The notes under the pieces: generated by a model | The model's input: only the letters and a program-made list of their open reading frames with translations | The model's database searches: none | Told to the model about the DNA's origin: nothing | Shown here: positions 52,310-60,848 of the stretch, piece by piece | How the letters are laid out: each line of letters begins with the position of its first letter | Position numbering within the stretch: position 1 is the stretch's first letter | Made by a program: the position numbers and the translations under genes | Source: Nocardioides pocheonensis | GTDB lineage: Bacteria > Actinomycetota > Actinomycetes > Propionibacteriales > Nocardioidaceae | Length of the DNA: 64,000 bases | Assembly (NCBI RefSeq): GCF_003725535.1 | Contig: NZ_RJSF01000040.1 | Location: 649,477-713,476 of the forward strand | Direction of reading: 5' to 3'

Positions 52310-53413
52310 ATGGCCCTCAAGCACTCTGCGCTCCACGACCGGCACGTCGCTCTCGGCGCGAAGTTCTCGGAGTTCGGCGGGTGGGAGATGCCGCTGGAGT
52401 ACTCCGGAGTGGTCAAGGAGCACACCGCCGTGCGCACCAGCGTCGGCATCTTCGACGTGAGCCACCTCGGCAAGCTGGTCGTGCGCGGCGACGGGGCGCT
52501 GGAGTTCGTCAACTCCTGCCTGACCAACGACCTCGGCCGGATCGGCAAGGGCCAGGCGCAGTACACCCTCTGCTGCGACGACGCCACCGGAGGCGTGGTC
52601 GACGACCTGATCGTCTACCTCAAGGACGACGACCACCTGCTGCTCGTGCCGAACGCCGCGAACACCGACGAGGTGCTCCGCCGGCTCCAGGCCGCGGCGC
52701 CCGACGGCATCGAGATCACCGACCACCACGAGAGCCACGTCGTGCTGGCCGTGCAGGGCACCCGGTCGGACGAGGTGCTCGACGCGCTCGGGCTGCCGAC
52801 GGGGCACGACTACATGTCGTTCGCCGAGGCGCCCTTCGGCGGGGAGGACGTCGTGGTCTGCCGCACCGGCTACACCGGCGAGCGGGGCTACGAGCTGATC
52901 GCGCCGAACGACGTCGCCGGCGAGCTCTGGGACCGTCTGCTGGAGGCCGGGGCGGCGTACGACGTGCTGCCGTGCGGCCTCGGCGCCCGGGACACCCTCC
53001 GCACGGAGATGGGCTACCCGCTGCACGGCCAGGACATCAGCCTCGAGATCACGCCCGTGCAGGCCCGCCTCGGCTGGGCGATCGGGTGGAAGAAGGACGC
53101 GTTCTGGGGCAAGGCGGCGCTCGAGGCGGAGCGGGAGCGGGGGCCGGTCGTGACCCTCCGTGGCCTGGTCGCCACCGGGCGCGGCATCCCGCGCCCCCAC
53201 ATGAGCGTGCGGCTCGCCCGCGACCTGCCGATCGGGGAGATCACGTCCGGCACGTTCTCGCCGACCCTGAAGAAGGGCGTCGCGCTGGCGCTGATCAACG
53301 CCCAGGTCGAGGAGGGCGCCGAGGTCAGCGTCGACGTCCGCGGCCGCGAGGAGGTCTTCGTCGTGACCAAGCCACCGTTCGTCCAGCCCGGTGTCCGCGA
53401 GGAGGCGTCGTGA
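52310..53413 (+). CDS. gcvT: Glycine cleavage system T protein (aminomethyltransferase)
   Basis: A 367-residue THF-dependent enzyme that takes the methylamine unit from the lipoylated H protein. Family marks: [23 protein letters not shown] at the start, [46 protein letters not shown] with the Arg/Asp pair at the folate site, and [18 protein letters not shown]. The E3 encoded at 44313 would complete the cycle; gcvH and gcvP are not in the window. The gene's stop overlaps the next ATG (TGATG), so the short gene after it is co-translated. Confidence 0.96.
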   Translation: MALKHSALHDRHVALGAKFSEFGGWEMPLEYSGVVKEHTAVRTSVGIFDVSHLGKLVVRGDGALEFVNSCLTNDLGRIGKGQAQYTLCCDDATGGVVDDLIVYLKDDDHLLLVPNAANTDEVLRRLQAAAPDGIEITDHHESHVVLAVQGTRSDEVLDALGLPTGHDYMSFAEAPFGGEDVVVCRTGYTGERGYELIAPNDVAGELWDRLLEAGAAYDVLPCGLGARDTLRTEMGYPLHGQDISLEITPVQARLGWAIGWKKDAFWGKAALEAERERGPVVTLRGLVATGRGIPRPHMSVRLARDLPIGEITSGTFSPTLKKGVALALINAQVEEGAEVSVDVRGREEVFVVTKPPFVQPGVREEAS

Positions 53414-53664
53414 TGACCCACGCACCGGACCCTTCGGGGTTCCCGTCGATGTCGCCGTCGGTGCCCTGGTGGTGGCAGCTGCTCGACGCCGACGGCGCGG
53501 TCGTCGAGCCCACCGAGGGTCGCCAGGAGTTCCCGACCCGTGGCGACGCGGAGTCGTGGGTGGGGGAGTTCTGGCCCGACCTCGCCGACAACGGCGTCGC
53601 CGCGGTCACCCTCTTCGAGGGCGACCGCGAGGTCTACGGGCCGATGCCGCTCTCCGCCGGCTGA
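53413..53664 (+). CDS. Small conserved hypothetical protein
   Basis: An 83-residue protein whose ATG overlaps the gcvT stop. It reads SPSVPWWWQLLDADGAVVEP, then EFPTRGDAESWVGEFWPDLADNGVAAVTLFEGDREVYGPMPL: a beta-alpha-beta fold with four tryptophans in the first half. It resembles the short proteins that occur after gcvT in Nocardioides-type genomes (from memory); function unknown. It is translationally coupled to gcvT, so an accessory role in C1 metabolism is possible. Its 3' end faces the DUF3043 gene 15 bp away. Confidence 0.7.
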   Translation: MTHAPDPSGFPSMSPSVPWWWQLLDADGAVVEPTEGRQEFPTRGDAESWVGEFWPDLADNGVAAVTLFEGDREVYGPMPLSAG

Positions 53665-53679
53665 ACGCCGGCACGCGGA

Positions 53680-54255
53680 TCAGCGCGGCCGGCCGCCGAC
53701 CTTGACGTTCGGCTTCGGCAGCCGCATGAACCGCAGCTGGAGCATCCGGGTCAATGCGTAGAACGTGGTGCCCTTGAGGCTCTCGTCGGGGAACCGCTCG
53801 CGCAGCGTGCGCTGCAGCCGGAACCGGATCCACACCGTGTCGACGAGCAGCAGCAGGATCGTCACGGCCCACAGCTGCGAGCTCAGCTGGACCAGCTGCT
53901 TGGAGCCGGTGGCCTGCAGCACCAGGATCAGCAGGAGCAGCGGCAGCAGGAACTCCGCGACGGACACGCGGGCGTCGACCCAGTCGCGCACGGCCCGCCG
54001 TACGGGACCCTGGTCGCGCGCCGGCAGGTACTTCTCCTCGCCGGTCCGCATCCCCTCGCGCATCCGGCGGTTCGTCTCCGCACGCTTCTCGCGCAGCATC
54101 TTCTGCGCGGCCTTCTTGTCCATGCCCGCGCGGGCGCGCTCGCGTCGGGCCGCCTCGGCCTCCTTGCGCGTGGGGGTGGGGCGTCCCTTGCCGGTCGGGG
54201 CGCCGTCCGTGGTGGACGGAGCCGACGCGGCGGGCTTCTCGGTACGACGGAACAA
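53680..54255 (-). CDS. DUF3043 membrane protein
   Basis: A 191-residue actinobacterial protein. A basic, Lys/Arg/Ala-rich N-terminal half (TRKEAEAARRERARAGMDKKAAQ and following) leads to AVRDWVDARVSVAEFLLP, then two membrane helices (about 105-122 and 129-147) and a short C-tail with FRLQRTLRERFPDESLKGTTFYALTRMLQLRFMR, which defines DUF3043. Function unknown. The start is a TTG at 54255 giving MFRRTEKPA, the usual family start. It is divergent from pspA by 152 bp. Confidence 0.87.
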   Translation of the reverse strand: MFRRTEKPAASAPSTTDGAPTGKGRPTPTRKEAEAARRERARAGMDKKAAQKMLREKRAETNRRMREGMRTGEEKYLPARDQGPVRRAVRDWVDARVSVAEFLLPLLLLILVLQATGSKQLVQLSSQLWAVTILLLLVDTVWIRFRLQRTLRERFPDESLKGTTFYALTRMLQLRFMRLPKPNVKVGGRPR

Positions 54256-54407
54256 CGGGGCCTCATCAAGCAGGGTCGGAGTACGACGGATCGGGACGGT
54301 CAGACTACCCGTGACGCACTCGTCGGCCGACCGTGCGTTGGGTAGGTTGAGGACAGGCCGTCCCGTCGGGCGGTCGACCCGCTGAGCCAGAAGGGGCGAG
54401 AGACCTC

Positions 54408-55220
54408 ATGAGCATGATGAAGCGCATCAGCACGATCTTCCGGGCCAAGGCCAACAAGGCCCTCGACCGTGCCGAGGACCCCCGCGAGACGCTGGACTAC
54501 AGCTACCAGCGCCAGGTCGAGATGCTCGCCAAGGTGCGCCGTGGCGTCGCCGACGTCGCCACCAGCCGCAAGCGGGTCGAGCTGCAGATGAACCAGCTCC
54601 AGTCGCAGTCGGCCAAGCTCACCGACCAGGCCCAGAAGGCGCTGGGCATGGGCCGCGAGGACCTCGCCCGCGAGGCGCTGACCCGCAAGTCCGGCCTGCA
54701 GGGGCAGATCAACGAGCTCACCGTCCAGCACGCGCAGCTCCAGGGCGAGGAGCAGAAGCTCACGCTCGCCTCGCAGCGGCTCCAGGCCAAGGTCGAGGCG
54801 TTCCGCACCCGCAAGGAGACGATCAAGGCGACCTACACCGCCGCCGAGGCGCAGACGCGGATCAACGAAGCCTTCTCCGGCATCTCCGAGGAGATGGGCG
54901 ACGTCGGGATGGCGATCCAGCGGGCCGAGGACAAGACCCAGCAGATGCAGGCCCGCGCCGGCGCGATCGACGAGCTGATCTCGTCGGGTGCGCTGGACGA
55001 CGCGTCCGCGCTCAGCGCCGGGGACGACATCACCCGCGAGCTCGAGGCGATGAGCTCGCAGTCCGACGTCGAGGCCGAGCTGGCCGCCCTCAAGGGTGCG
55101 ACCGGCGCCCCGGCCCTCGACGCCGCCCCGGCGACGCCCGCGGTCGAGAGCGCAGGCTCCACGGACGACCAGCCGGCCGCCCAGCAGGTCCCGGAGACCG
55201 AGAAGGAGGGCCAGTCATGA
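54408..55220 (+). CDS. pspA: PspA/IM30 membrane-stress protein
   Basis: A 270-residue ESCRT-III-like protein that coats and protects the inner membrane. The start, MMKRISTIFRAKANKALDRAEDP, contains the amphipathic helix and the family motif, followed by about 190 residues of heptad coiled coil (RRGVADVATSRKRVELQMNQL onwards). The C-terminal 60 residues are an Ala/Pro/Asp-rich tail, longer than in E. coli PspA. ATG 54408. Its stop overlaps the next start (ATGA), and PspAA, HtpX and PspAB genes follow, so this is the actinobacterial four-gene Psp module. Confidence 0.94.
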   Translation: MSMMKRISTIFRAKANKALDRAEDPRETLDYSYQRQVEMLAKVRRGVADVATSRKRVELQMNQLQSQSAKLTDQAQKALGMGREDLAREALTRKSGLQGQINELTVQHAQLQGEEQKLTLASQRLQAKVEAFRTRKETIKATYTAAEAQTRINEAFSGISEEMGDVGMAIQRAEDKTQQMQARAGAIDELISSGALDDASALSAGDDITRELEAMSSQSDVEAELAALKGATGAPALDAAPATPAVESAGSTDDQPAAQQVPETEKEGQS

Positions 55221-55495
55221 TCGTGCGCATCCTCGGTGAGGGCCAGTTCGAGGTGGCCGACGCCGAGCTCGACCGGCTCAACGAGCTGGACGCCGCCGTG
55301 GAGGCGGAGATCGACGCCGGCAACGAGGAGTCGTTCGCGGCCCGGCTCGCGGAGCTGCTCGACGGCGTACGCGACGTCGGAGCGCCGCTGCCCGACGACG
55401 CGCTCGAGGACTCCGACCTGATCCTCCCGCCCGCCGACGCCACGCTCGAAGAGGTGCGCGAGATGCTGGCCGACGACGGACTGATCCCGGGCTGA
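55217..55495 (+). CDS. pspAA: PspA-associated protein PspAA
   Basis: A 92-residue acidic protein beginning MIVRILGEGQFEVADAELDRLNELD, with a short helical hairpin (AAVEAEIDAGNEESFAARLAELL) and a C-terminal DLILPPADATLEEVREML segment. This is the PspAA family, which is found next to PspA in actinobacteria and some other bacteria and probably modulates it. The ATG overlaps the pspA stop. The htpX start lies 13 bp after its stop. Confidence 0.87.
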   Translation: MIVRILGEGQFEVADAELDRLNELDAAVEAEIDAGNEESFAARLAELLDGVRDVGAPLPDDALEDSDLILPPADATLEEVREMLADDGLIPG

Positions 55496-55508
55496 CCGGA
55501 GGCCTCTG

Positions 55509-56474
55509 GTGGCGCGCACGCGGTTCGTCCAGGACACCGGCCTGACGGTGCGGATGACCACGGTCATGTTCGTGCTCGGGGCGCTCTTCGTGGCCCTGGT
55601 CGTCGGGCTCATGTACTTCGTGCAGTCTGCGGGGCTGGCCCTCCTGATCGGCCTGATCGGTCTGGGCGTCGCCTGGGGCCAGTGGTACTTCTCGGACAAG
55701 GTCGCCCTGCGCGGCATGCGGGCCCGCGAGGTCAGCCCGGAGGAGGACCCCGAGCTGCACGGGATCATCGACCGGCTCTGCGCGATGGCCGACATGCCGA
55801 AGCCGCGGGTCGCGGTCTCCGACGTCGAGCTCGCGAACGCCTTCGCGACCGGTCGGTCGCCGGATCGGGCGGTGGTCTGCGTGACCACCGGCATCCGTGG
55901 GCTGCTCACCCCCGAGGAGCTCGAGGCGGTGCTGGCGCACGAGCTGTCGCACGTGGCGCACCGGGACGTCCTGGTGATGACGATCGCGTCCTCGGCGGGC
56001 ATCATCGCCGGCTTCCTCGCCCGTAGCTGGCAGTTCGGCGGGTTCGGCCTCGCGAGGCGGGGCAAGGACGCGGGCGGCGCCGTCGGGTTCCTGGCGGTGA
56101 TCCTGATCAGCCTGGTCGTCTACGCGCTCAGCTTCCTGCTCACCCGGCTGCTGTCGCGCTACCGCGAGCTGTGCGCCGACCGCTCCGGCGCCTACCTGAC
56201 CCAGAAGCCCGCCGCCCTGGCCTCGGCGCTGCAGAAGATCACCGGCGAGATCGCCGCCACCCCGCAGCGCGACCTCAGGGCCGCGCAGCCGATGAACGCC
56301 TTCTTCATCGCACCGGCCGTCCGCGGGCTCTCGCTGCAGACCCTCACCTCGACCCACCCGTCGCTCGAGCAGCGCCTCGACCAGCTGGCCCGGATCGCGA
56401 CCGAGCTCGGCCGGCCGCTCGACGGCGGACCGCTGGACGGCGGCTCGCTGGGCACCTCCGGCCCGGGTCTCTGA
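55509..56474 (+). CDS. htpX: HtpX-like M48 membrane metalloprotease
   Basis: A 321-residue zinc protease of membrane quality control. Two helices near the N-terminus (about 18-38 and 42-57), zinc motif AHELSHVAHRD (HExxH), two more helices, then the third ligand in YRELCADRSGAYLT (ExxxD). The C-terminal STHPSLEQRLDQLARI is typical of M48B. It starts at GTG 55509. Placed between PspAA and PspAB genes, it presumably degrades damaged membrane proteins in the Psp response. Confidence 0.92.
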   Translation: MARTRFVQDTGLTVRMTTVMFVLGALFVALVVGLMYFVQSAGLALLIGLIGLGVAWGQWYFSDKVALRGMRAREVSPEEDPELHGIIDRLCAMADMPKPRVAVSDVELANAFATGRSPDRAVVCVTTGIRGLLTPEELEAVLAHELSHVAHRDVLVMTIASSAGIIAGFLARSWQFGGFGLARRGKDAGGAVGFLAVILISLVVYALSFLLTRLLSRYRELCADRSGAYLTQKPAALASALQKITGEIAATPQRDLRAAQPMNAFFIAPAVRGLSLQTLTSTHPSLEQRLDQLARIATELGRPLDGGPLDGGSLGTSGPGL

Positions 56475-56477
56475 CCC

Positions 56478-57047
56478 GTGGGCCTCTGGGACGTCCTGCG
56501 CGGTCAGCAGCGCCCGAAGCGGCCCGACCTGGACCACCTGTTCGCGGTGCCGGGCGCGGCGATCACCCTCCAGACGGCGCTCGACGTGAGACCCACCGGC
56601 GTCGGATCGGTGTGCTTCCGGGCCGCGGAGGGCGCGGCCTCCGGCTCGGTCCAGGACGTCGCCGAGATGCTGGTCGAGGGCACCGGCAAGCCCCAGGTCG
56701 AGCGGAGCGTGGACAGCTTCGGCTTCACCTGGTTCGTCGTCCGGGGGAGCGCGGACGACGTCTCCGGCCTGGTCACCGACCTGCACGCGGTGAACACCGA
56801 GCTGGAGGCCCAGGGGTTCGCTTCCGGCCTGCTCTGCTCGGTCGTCGGTTTCGCGGACGGCTCGGGGCGGCGCCTCGGGCTCGTCTACCTCTACAAGCGC
56901 GGCACGTTCTACCCGTTCGCGCCCAGCGGCCCGCAGACCCGCGACTCGCTGTTCGAGCGGCAGGTGCGCGACCTGCTCGGCAGCGACCTCAGGATCGAGC
57001 CCGACCTGGCCCGGTGGATGCCGCTCTGGGGCGCCCCCGGCCTGTAG
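56478..57047 (+). CDS. pspAB: PspA-associated protein PspAB
   Basis: A 189-residue protein that starts GLWDVLRGQQRPKRPDLDHLFAVPGAAITLQT, the PspAB pattern, and has FTWFVVRGSADDVSGLVTDLHAVNTELEAQGF, GRRLGLVYLYKRGTFYPFAPSG and DSLFERQVRDLLGSDLRIEPDLARWMPLWG segments. It is soluble, with a predicted alpha/beta fold. The family is found only with PspA-type operons; its role is unknown. The start is a GTG, 3 bp after the htpX stop. It ends the Psp operon and converges on a GST-like gene 12 bp away. Confidence 0.87.
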   Translation: MGLWDVLRGQQRPKRPDLDHLFAVPGAAITLQTALDVRPTGVGSVCFRAAEGAASGSVQDVAEMLVEGTGKPQVERSVDSFGFTWFVVRGSADDVSGLVTDLHAVNTELEAQGFASGLLCSVVGFADGSGRRLGLVYLYKRGTFYPFAPSGPQTRDSLFERQVRDLLGSDLRIEPDLARWMPLWGAPGL

Positions 57048-57059
57048 CCAGGGGCAGGC

Positions 57060-57986
57060 TCACACGCTCTCGCGCCCGTGCGGCTCGGACCACCACGACT
57101 CGAGCGGCCCCTTCGGTACGACGCCCGACGGGTTGATGTCCTCGTGGACCAGGTAGTAGTGCCGCTTGATCTGGTCGAAGTCGATGTTCTCGCCGAACGC
57201 GGGGGTCTGGAACAGGTCGCGCGCGTAGGCACCGAGCACCGGCATCTCGGACAGCTTGGTGCGGTTGCACTTGAAGTGCCCGTGGTAGACGGCGTCGAAG
57301 CGGGCCAGCGTGGTGAACAGCCGGATGTCGGCCTCGGTGATCGCGTCGCCCATCAGGTAGCGCCGGTGCGCGAGCCGTTCCTCGAGCCAGTCGAGCGCGG
57401 CGAAGAGGCGGTCGTAGGCCTTGTCGTAGGCGCGCTGGGAGCCGGCGAACCCGCAGCGGTAGACACCGTTGTTCACCTCGGTGAAGACCCGGTCCATCAC
57501 CTCCTGCATCTCCTCACGCTGGTCGGCCGGCCAGAGGTCGGGTGCGTCGGGCCGGTGGAACTCCCGCCACTCGAAGAACAGGTCGTGGGTGATCCAGGGG
57601 AAGTCGTTGGTGACAACGGCGCCCGTCGGGATGTCCACGATCGCCGGGACCGTGATGCCGCGCGCGTAGTCCGGGTCGCGGGCCAGGTAGGCCTCCTGGA
57701 GCCGCTTGTAGCCGAGCACGGGGTCGACGCCGCCCGGATCGAGGTCGAAGGTCCAGGAGTCCTCGTCGTGCACCGGTCCGCACAGGCCCATCGAGAGGGC
57801 GTCCTCGAGTCCGAGCAGCTGACGCACGATGATCGCCCGATTCGCCCACGGACAGGCGCGCGCGGCGACCAGCCGGTAGCGCCCGGGCTCGACGGGCCAC
57901 TCGCTGCTGGTCCGCGTGATCCGGTCGGACAGGTACTTCATGTCGCGCCGGAAGTCCTTGCCGGCCTCGACGTACGACGGGGTCAT
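57060..57986 (-). CDS. ECM4-like (glutathionyl/mycothiolyl)-hydroquinone reductase
   Basis: A 308-residue protein of the omega-class GST group (ECM4/YqjG, S-glutathionyl-hydroquinone reductase). The catalytic Cys45 lies in ARACPWANR, then a PAIVDIPTGAVVTND thioredoxin-fold segment, and a helical C-terminal domain with YRCGFAGSQRAYDKAYDRLF and DIRLFTTLARFDAVYHGHFKCN, all typical of this family. Actinobacteria make mycothiol instead of glutathione, so the natural thiol donor is probably mycothiol. Start at ATG 57986 with AAGGAGG upstream. No partner gene is next to it. Confidence 0.92.
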   Translation of the reverse strand: MTPSYVEAGKDFRRDMKYLSDRITRTSSEWPVEPGRYRLVAARACPWANRAIIVRQLLGLEDALSMGLCGPVHDEDSWTFDLDPGGVDPVLGYKRLQEAYLARDPDYARGITVPAIVDIPTGAVVTNDFPWITHDLFFEWREFHRPDAPDLWPADQREEMQEVMDRVFTEVNNGVYRCGFAGSQRAYDKAYDRLFAALDWLEERLAHRRYLMGDAITEADIRLFTTLARFDAVYHGHFKCNRTKLSEMPVLGAYARDLFQTPAFGENIDFDQIKRHYYLVHEDINPSGVVPKGPLESWWSEPHGRESV

Positions 57987-58061
57987 GGTCCTCCTTCCGC
58001 TCGTCGGGAGGAGGTACCCGGCGCGTCCCCGATCATGACGAGGGCCGCGCCGGTGCGTCGG

Positions 58062-58550
58062 TCAGCTGGTGCTCAGGTTGACGTGGCAGGTGGACTTGGC
58101 GTGCTTCTCGATCTTGTCCGAGGCGCTCTTGAACTTGGGGTCGTCCAGCTTGGCGAAGGCCGCCTGCAGCTTCGGGGCGAGGGCGGCGAGGTCGTTCTGG
58201 GTCATGCCGGGAGGAAGCTGTCCCTGACTGATCGGCCCGAGGTCCTTCATCGAGATGCCGGCGTCCTTGAGGTCCTTCTGGAGCGTGGTCAGGCCCGTGT
58301 CCAGGGTCTTCCAGTCCGAGTGGACCGCGGACGGGGAGTCGCCGGCCAGCTTGTGGAAGGTGGCGATCACCGCGTCGAACTTGCTGAAGTCGGGCGTGCC
58401 CGAGCCGAGGGAGGCGAAGTCGGACTTCGCCTGCTTGAGCTCCTTGCAGTACGTGTCGGTGCTGGAGCCGCCACCGCCGCTGCCGCAGCCGGCGAGTAGG
58501 GCGGCGGTCATCACGATCGTGGACAGGGCGGCAAGGCTGCGGGTGCGCAT
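58062..58550 (-). CDS. Small lipoprotein
   Basis: A 162-residue exported lipoprotein. Basic start, hydrophobic core and lipobox TAALLAGC with Cys22, then a Gly/Ser linker. The mature part is helical (TYCKELKQAKSDFASLGS, WKTLDTGLTTLQKDLKDAG, LAPKLQAAFAKLDD) with one cysteine at each end, which may pair. I recognise no named family. Start at ATG 58550, 66 bp downstream of nothing coding on this strand; nadA ends 90 bp upstream of it on the same strand. Confidence 0.72.
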   Translation of the reverse strand: MRTRSLAALSTIVMTAALLAGCGSGGGGSSTDTYCKELKQAKSDFASLGSGTPDFSKFDAVIATFHKLAGDSPSAVHSDWKTLDTGLTTLQKDLKDAGISMKDLGPISQGQLPPGMTQNDLAALAPKLQAAFAKLDDPKFKSASDKIEKHAKSTCHVNLSTS

Positions 58551-58640
58551 GGGGTGTTCCTCCGCGGTCGGTTGGCACCACCCTTGCACCTCGGTCCGGG
58601 CCGTGACCACCGACCCCCGGCGATGTGTGGACCAGTCCCC

Positions 58641-59816
58641 TCAGTCGCGGGCCGTCTTGCCGGGCAGGTCGAGCATCCGCTGGAGGGCGACCTTGGCCCA
58701 GTGCTCGGTCTCGGCGTCGACCTGGATCTGGTTGACGACGGTGCCGTCGACCAGGGACTCCAGCGCCCACACCAGGTGGGGCAGGTCGATCCTGTTCATC
58801 GTCGAGCAGTAGCAGACGGTCTTGTCGAGGAACATGATCTGCTTGTCGGGGTGGTCCTTGGCCAGTCGCTTGACCAGGTTGAGCTCGGTGCCGATCGCCC
58901 AGCTCGTGCCCGGTTCGGCGGCCTCGATGGTGTTGATGATGAACTCGGTCGACCCGACCAGGTCAGCGCGGAGCACGACCTCGTGGGCGCACTCGGGGTG
59001 GACCAGGATGTTCACCCCGGGGATCGTGGCCCGGAGCTGGTCGACGACCTCGGCGGAGAACCGGCCGTGCACCGAGCAGTGGCCCTTCCAGAGGATCATC
59101 TTCGCGTCGCGCAGCTGCTCGGCGGTCAGACCGCCGTTGGGCTTGAGCGGGTTCCAGACCACGCAGTCGGCGAGCTCGAGGCCGAGCTCGAGCACCGCGG
59201 TGTTGCGGCCCAGGTGCTGGTCGGGGAGGAACAGGACCTTGGCGTCCTCACCCTTCTGCGCGAACGCCCACTCCAGGGCGACCTGGGCGTTGGAGGAGGT
59301 GCACACGGCGCCGTCGTGGCGGCCGCAGAACGCCTTGATGTCGGCCGAGGAGTTCATGTAGGTGATCGGCACCACCTGGTCGGCGATCCCGGCGTCGGTC
59401 AGCGCGTCCCAGGCGTCCTCGACCTGGGCCAGCCGGGCCATGTCGGCCATGGAGCAGCCGGCTGCGAGGTCCGGCAGGACCACCTTCTGGCTGGGGGCGG
59501 TGAGGATGTCAGCGGACTCCGCCATGAAGTGCACGCCGCAGAAGACGATGAACTCCGCGTCGGGCCGAGCGGCGGCCTCGCGCGCGAGCTTGAAGGAGTC
59601 GCCGGTGACGTCGGCGAACTGGATGACCTCGTCGCGCTGGTAGTGGTGCCCGAGCACGAAGACCCGCTCACCGAGCTTCGCCTTCGCGGCGGCCGCGCGG
59701 GCCACCAGGTCCGGGTCCGAGGCCGCCGGCAGGTCACCCGGGCACTCGACCCCGCGCTCGGCGGACAGGTCGGTACCACGCCCCAGGGGCAGCAGCGGCA
59801 GGTCAACGGTCGTCAT
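58641..59816 (-). CDS. nadA: Quinolinate synthase A
   Basis: A 391-residue iron-sulfur enzyme that condenses iminoaspartate and dihydroxyacetone phosphate to quinolinate, the first step of NAD ring synthesis. Visible marks: VFVLGHHYQRDEVIQFAD at the substrate site, FIVFCGVHFMAESADIL with a cluster cysteine, LPDLAAGCSMADM, ITYMNSSADIKAF, HPECAHEVV, and the last cluster cysteine in TVCYCSTMNRI. ATG 59816 is chosen because GGGAGG lies 9 nt upstream; ATG 59825 would leave no spacing. nadB and nadC are not in the window, so the pathway genes are split. Confidence 0.97.
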   Translation of the reverse strand: MTTVDLPLLPLGRGTDLSAERGVECPGDLPAASDPDLVARAAAAKAKLGERVFVLGHHYQRDEVIQFADVTGDSFKLAREAAARPDAEFIVFCGVHFMAESADILTAPSQKVVLPDLAAGCSMADMARLAQVEDAWDALTDAGIADQVVPITYMNSSADIKAFCGRHDGAVCTSSNAQVALEWAFAQKGEDAKVLFLPDQHLGRNTAVLELGLELADCVVWNPLKPNGGLTAEQLRDAKMILWKGHCSVHGRFSAEVVDQLRATIPGVNILVHPECAHEVVLRADLVGSTEFIINTIEAAEPGTSWAIGTELNLVKRLAKDHPDKQIMFLDKTVCYCSTMNRIDLPHLVWALESLVDGTVVNQIQVDAETEHWAKVALQRMLDLPGKTARD

Positions 59817-59910
59817 GGCGGTCATCCTCCCATCGCCACGGGATCGGCTGGGCGAAACCCCCGGGCAGGGGGAGAACACCGGGGTCCGGACGTGCATTCC
59901 GGCGGCGAGC

Positions 59911-60774
59911 TCACAGCAGGGCCCCGTGGTGGACGTACGGCGCGGGCGGCTTCATCCCGCGTACGGCGAGGTAGCCGGAGGTGTCCACCGACAGCCCGGC
60001 CGCCAGGCCGACGTCGATCGCCCATTCGTTCGCGGCGGTCACGTGCGGAACGACCAGCTCCTCGGGCGCGGAGGCGACGGCCTCCCAGAGCAGGCTCGCG
60101 GCCACGCGCCGGCTCGACGCGCAGATCACCGCCGGCTTGCCGTCCCCGGCGATGTAGGCGTAGCCCGACCCGCTCGCCCGATCGACGACCACCAGCCTGT
60201 TCTGGGCGAGCAGCACGGCATGGTCCGCGCCGTGCGCGGCGTCGCGGCGCTGGCGGTCGAGCGAGTCGAGCAGGTCGAAGTCGGTCTCGGTCCCTTCCCT
60301 CAGGTGCTCGTCGACCACCGGCAGCGTCGAGCGGTCGACGCGGCCGTGCAGCACCATCTGCGGGTGCAGGGTGAAGCCGGCGTGGCGGTAGCGCCGGAAC
60401 GCCCTCGGGTCACGGCTGGCGGAGAGCATCCCGCGCAGGCACCCGCGGGCGTGGGTGAGGGCGGCCTCCAGCAGCGCCCGGCCCAGGCCCGCGCCCTGCA
60501 GGTCCGGGCGGACGGCGTACGTCGCCAGGAACCAGGTCAGGTCCCGCCGGAACGACGTCGCGAAGCCGAGCATGGTGCCGTCCCGCTCCGCGACCCAGCA
60601 GCCCGCCGGGTCCGTCGCGAGGAGGTGATCGGCCCTGACCCGCCACATCGCCTGGGCCTCCGGCGACCGGTTCGTCGACATGCCCGGCTCGGCCAGGGGC
60701 GTGAACGCCTCGTCGGAGAGCCGCTCGGCCTCGGGCACGTCGTCGCCCGTCATCGGCCGGATCAGCGCGTCCAC
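59911..60774 (-). CDS. GNAT N-acetyltransferase
   Basis: A 287-residue protein. The N-terminal half is a GNAT domain: IRPMTGDDVPEAERLSDEAF, AVRPDLQGAGLGRALLEAAL with the acetyl-CoA loop QGAGLG, and FRRYRHAGFTLHPQM. The C-terminal half has a second, degenerate GNAT-like repeat with YAYIAGDGKPAVICASSR and ends MKPPAPYVHHGALL, a pattern I know from two-domain actinobacterial GNATs. Acceptor unknown. GTG 60774 start. It is divergent from the glycerate kinase gene by 74 bp. Confidence 0.86.
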   Translation of the reverse strand: MDALIRPMTGDDVPEAERLSDEAFTPLAEPGMSTNRSPEAQAMWRVRADHLLATDPAGCWVAERDGTMLGFATSFRRDLTWFLATYAVRPDLQGAGLGRALLEAALTHARGCLRGMLSASRDPRAFRRYRHAGFTLHPQMVLHGRVDRSTLPVVDEHLREGTETDFDLLDSLDRQRRDAAHGADHAVLLAQNRLVVVDRASGSGYAYIAGDGKPAVICASSRRVAASLLWEAVASAPEELVVPHVTAANEWAIDVGLAAGLSVDTSGYLAVRGMKPPAPYVHHGALL

Positions 60775-60848
60775 GGGCGGATGGTCCCACAGGGAAGGCG
60801 CCGGATCCCCGGGGATTTCCGGTGCTTCCCGCGTGGGAGCATCCGTGC

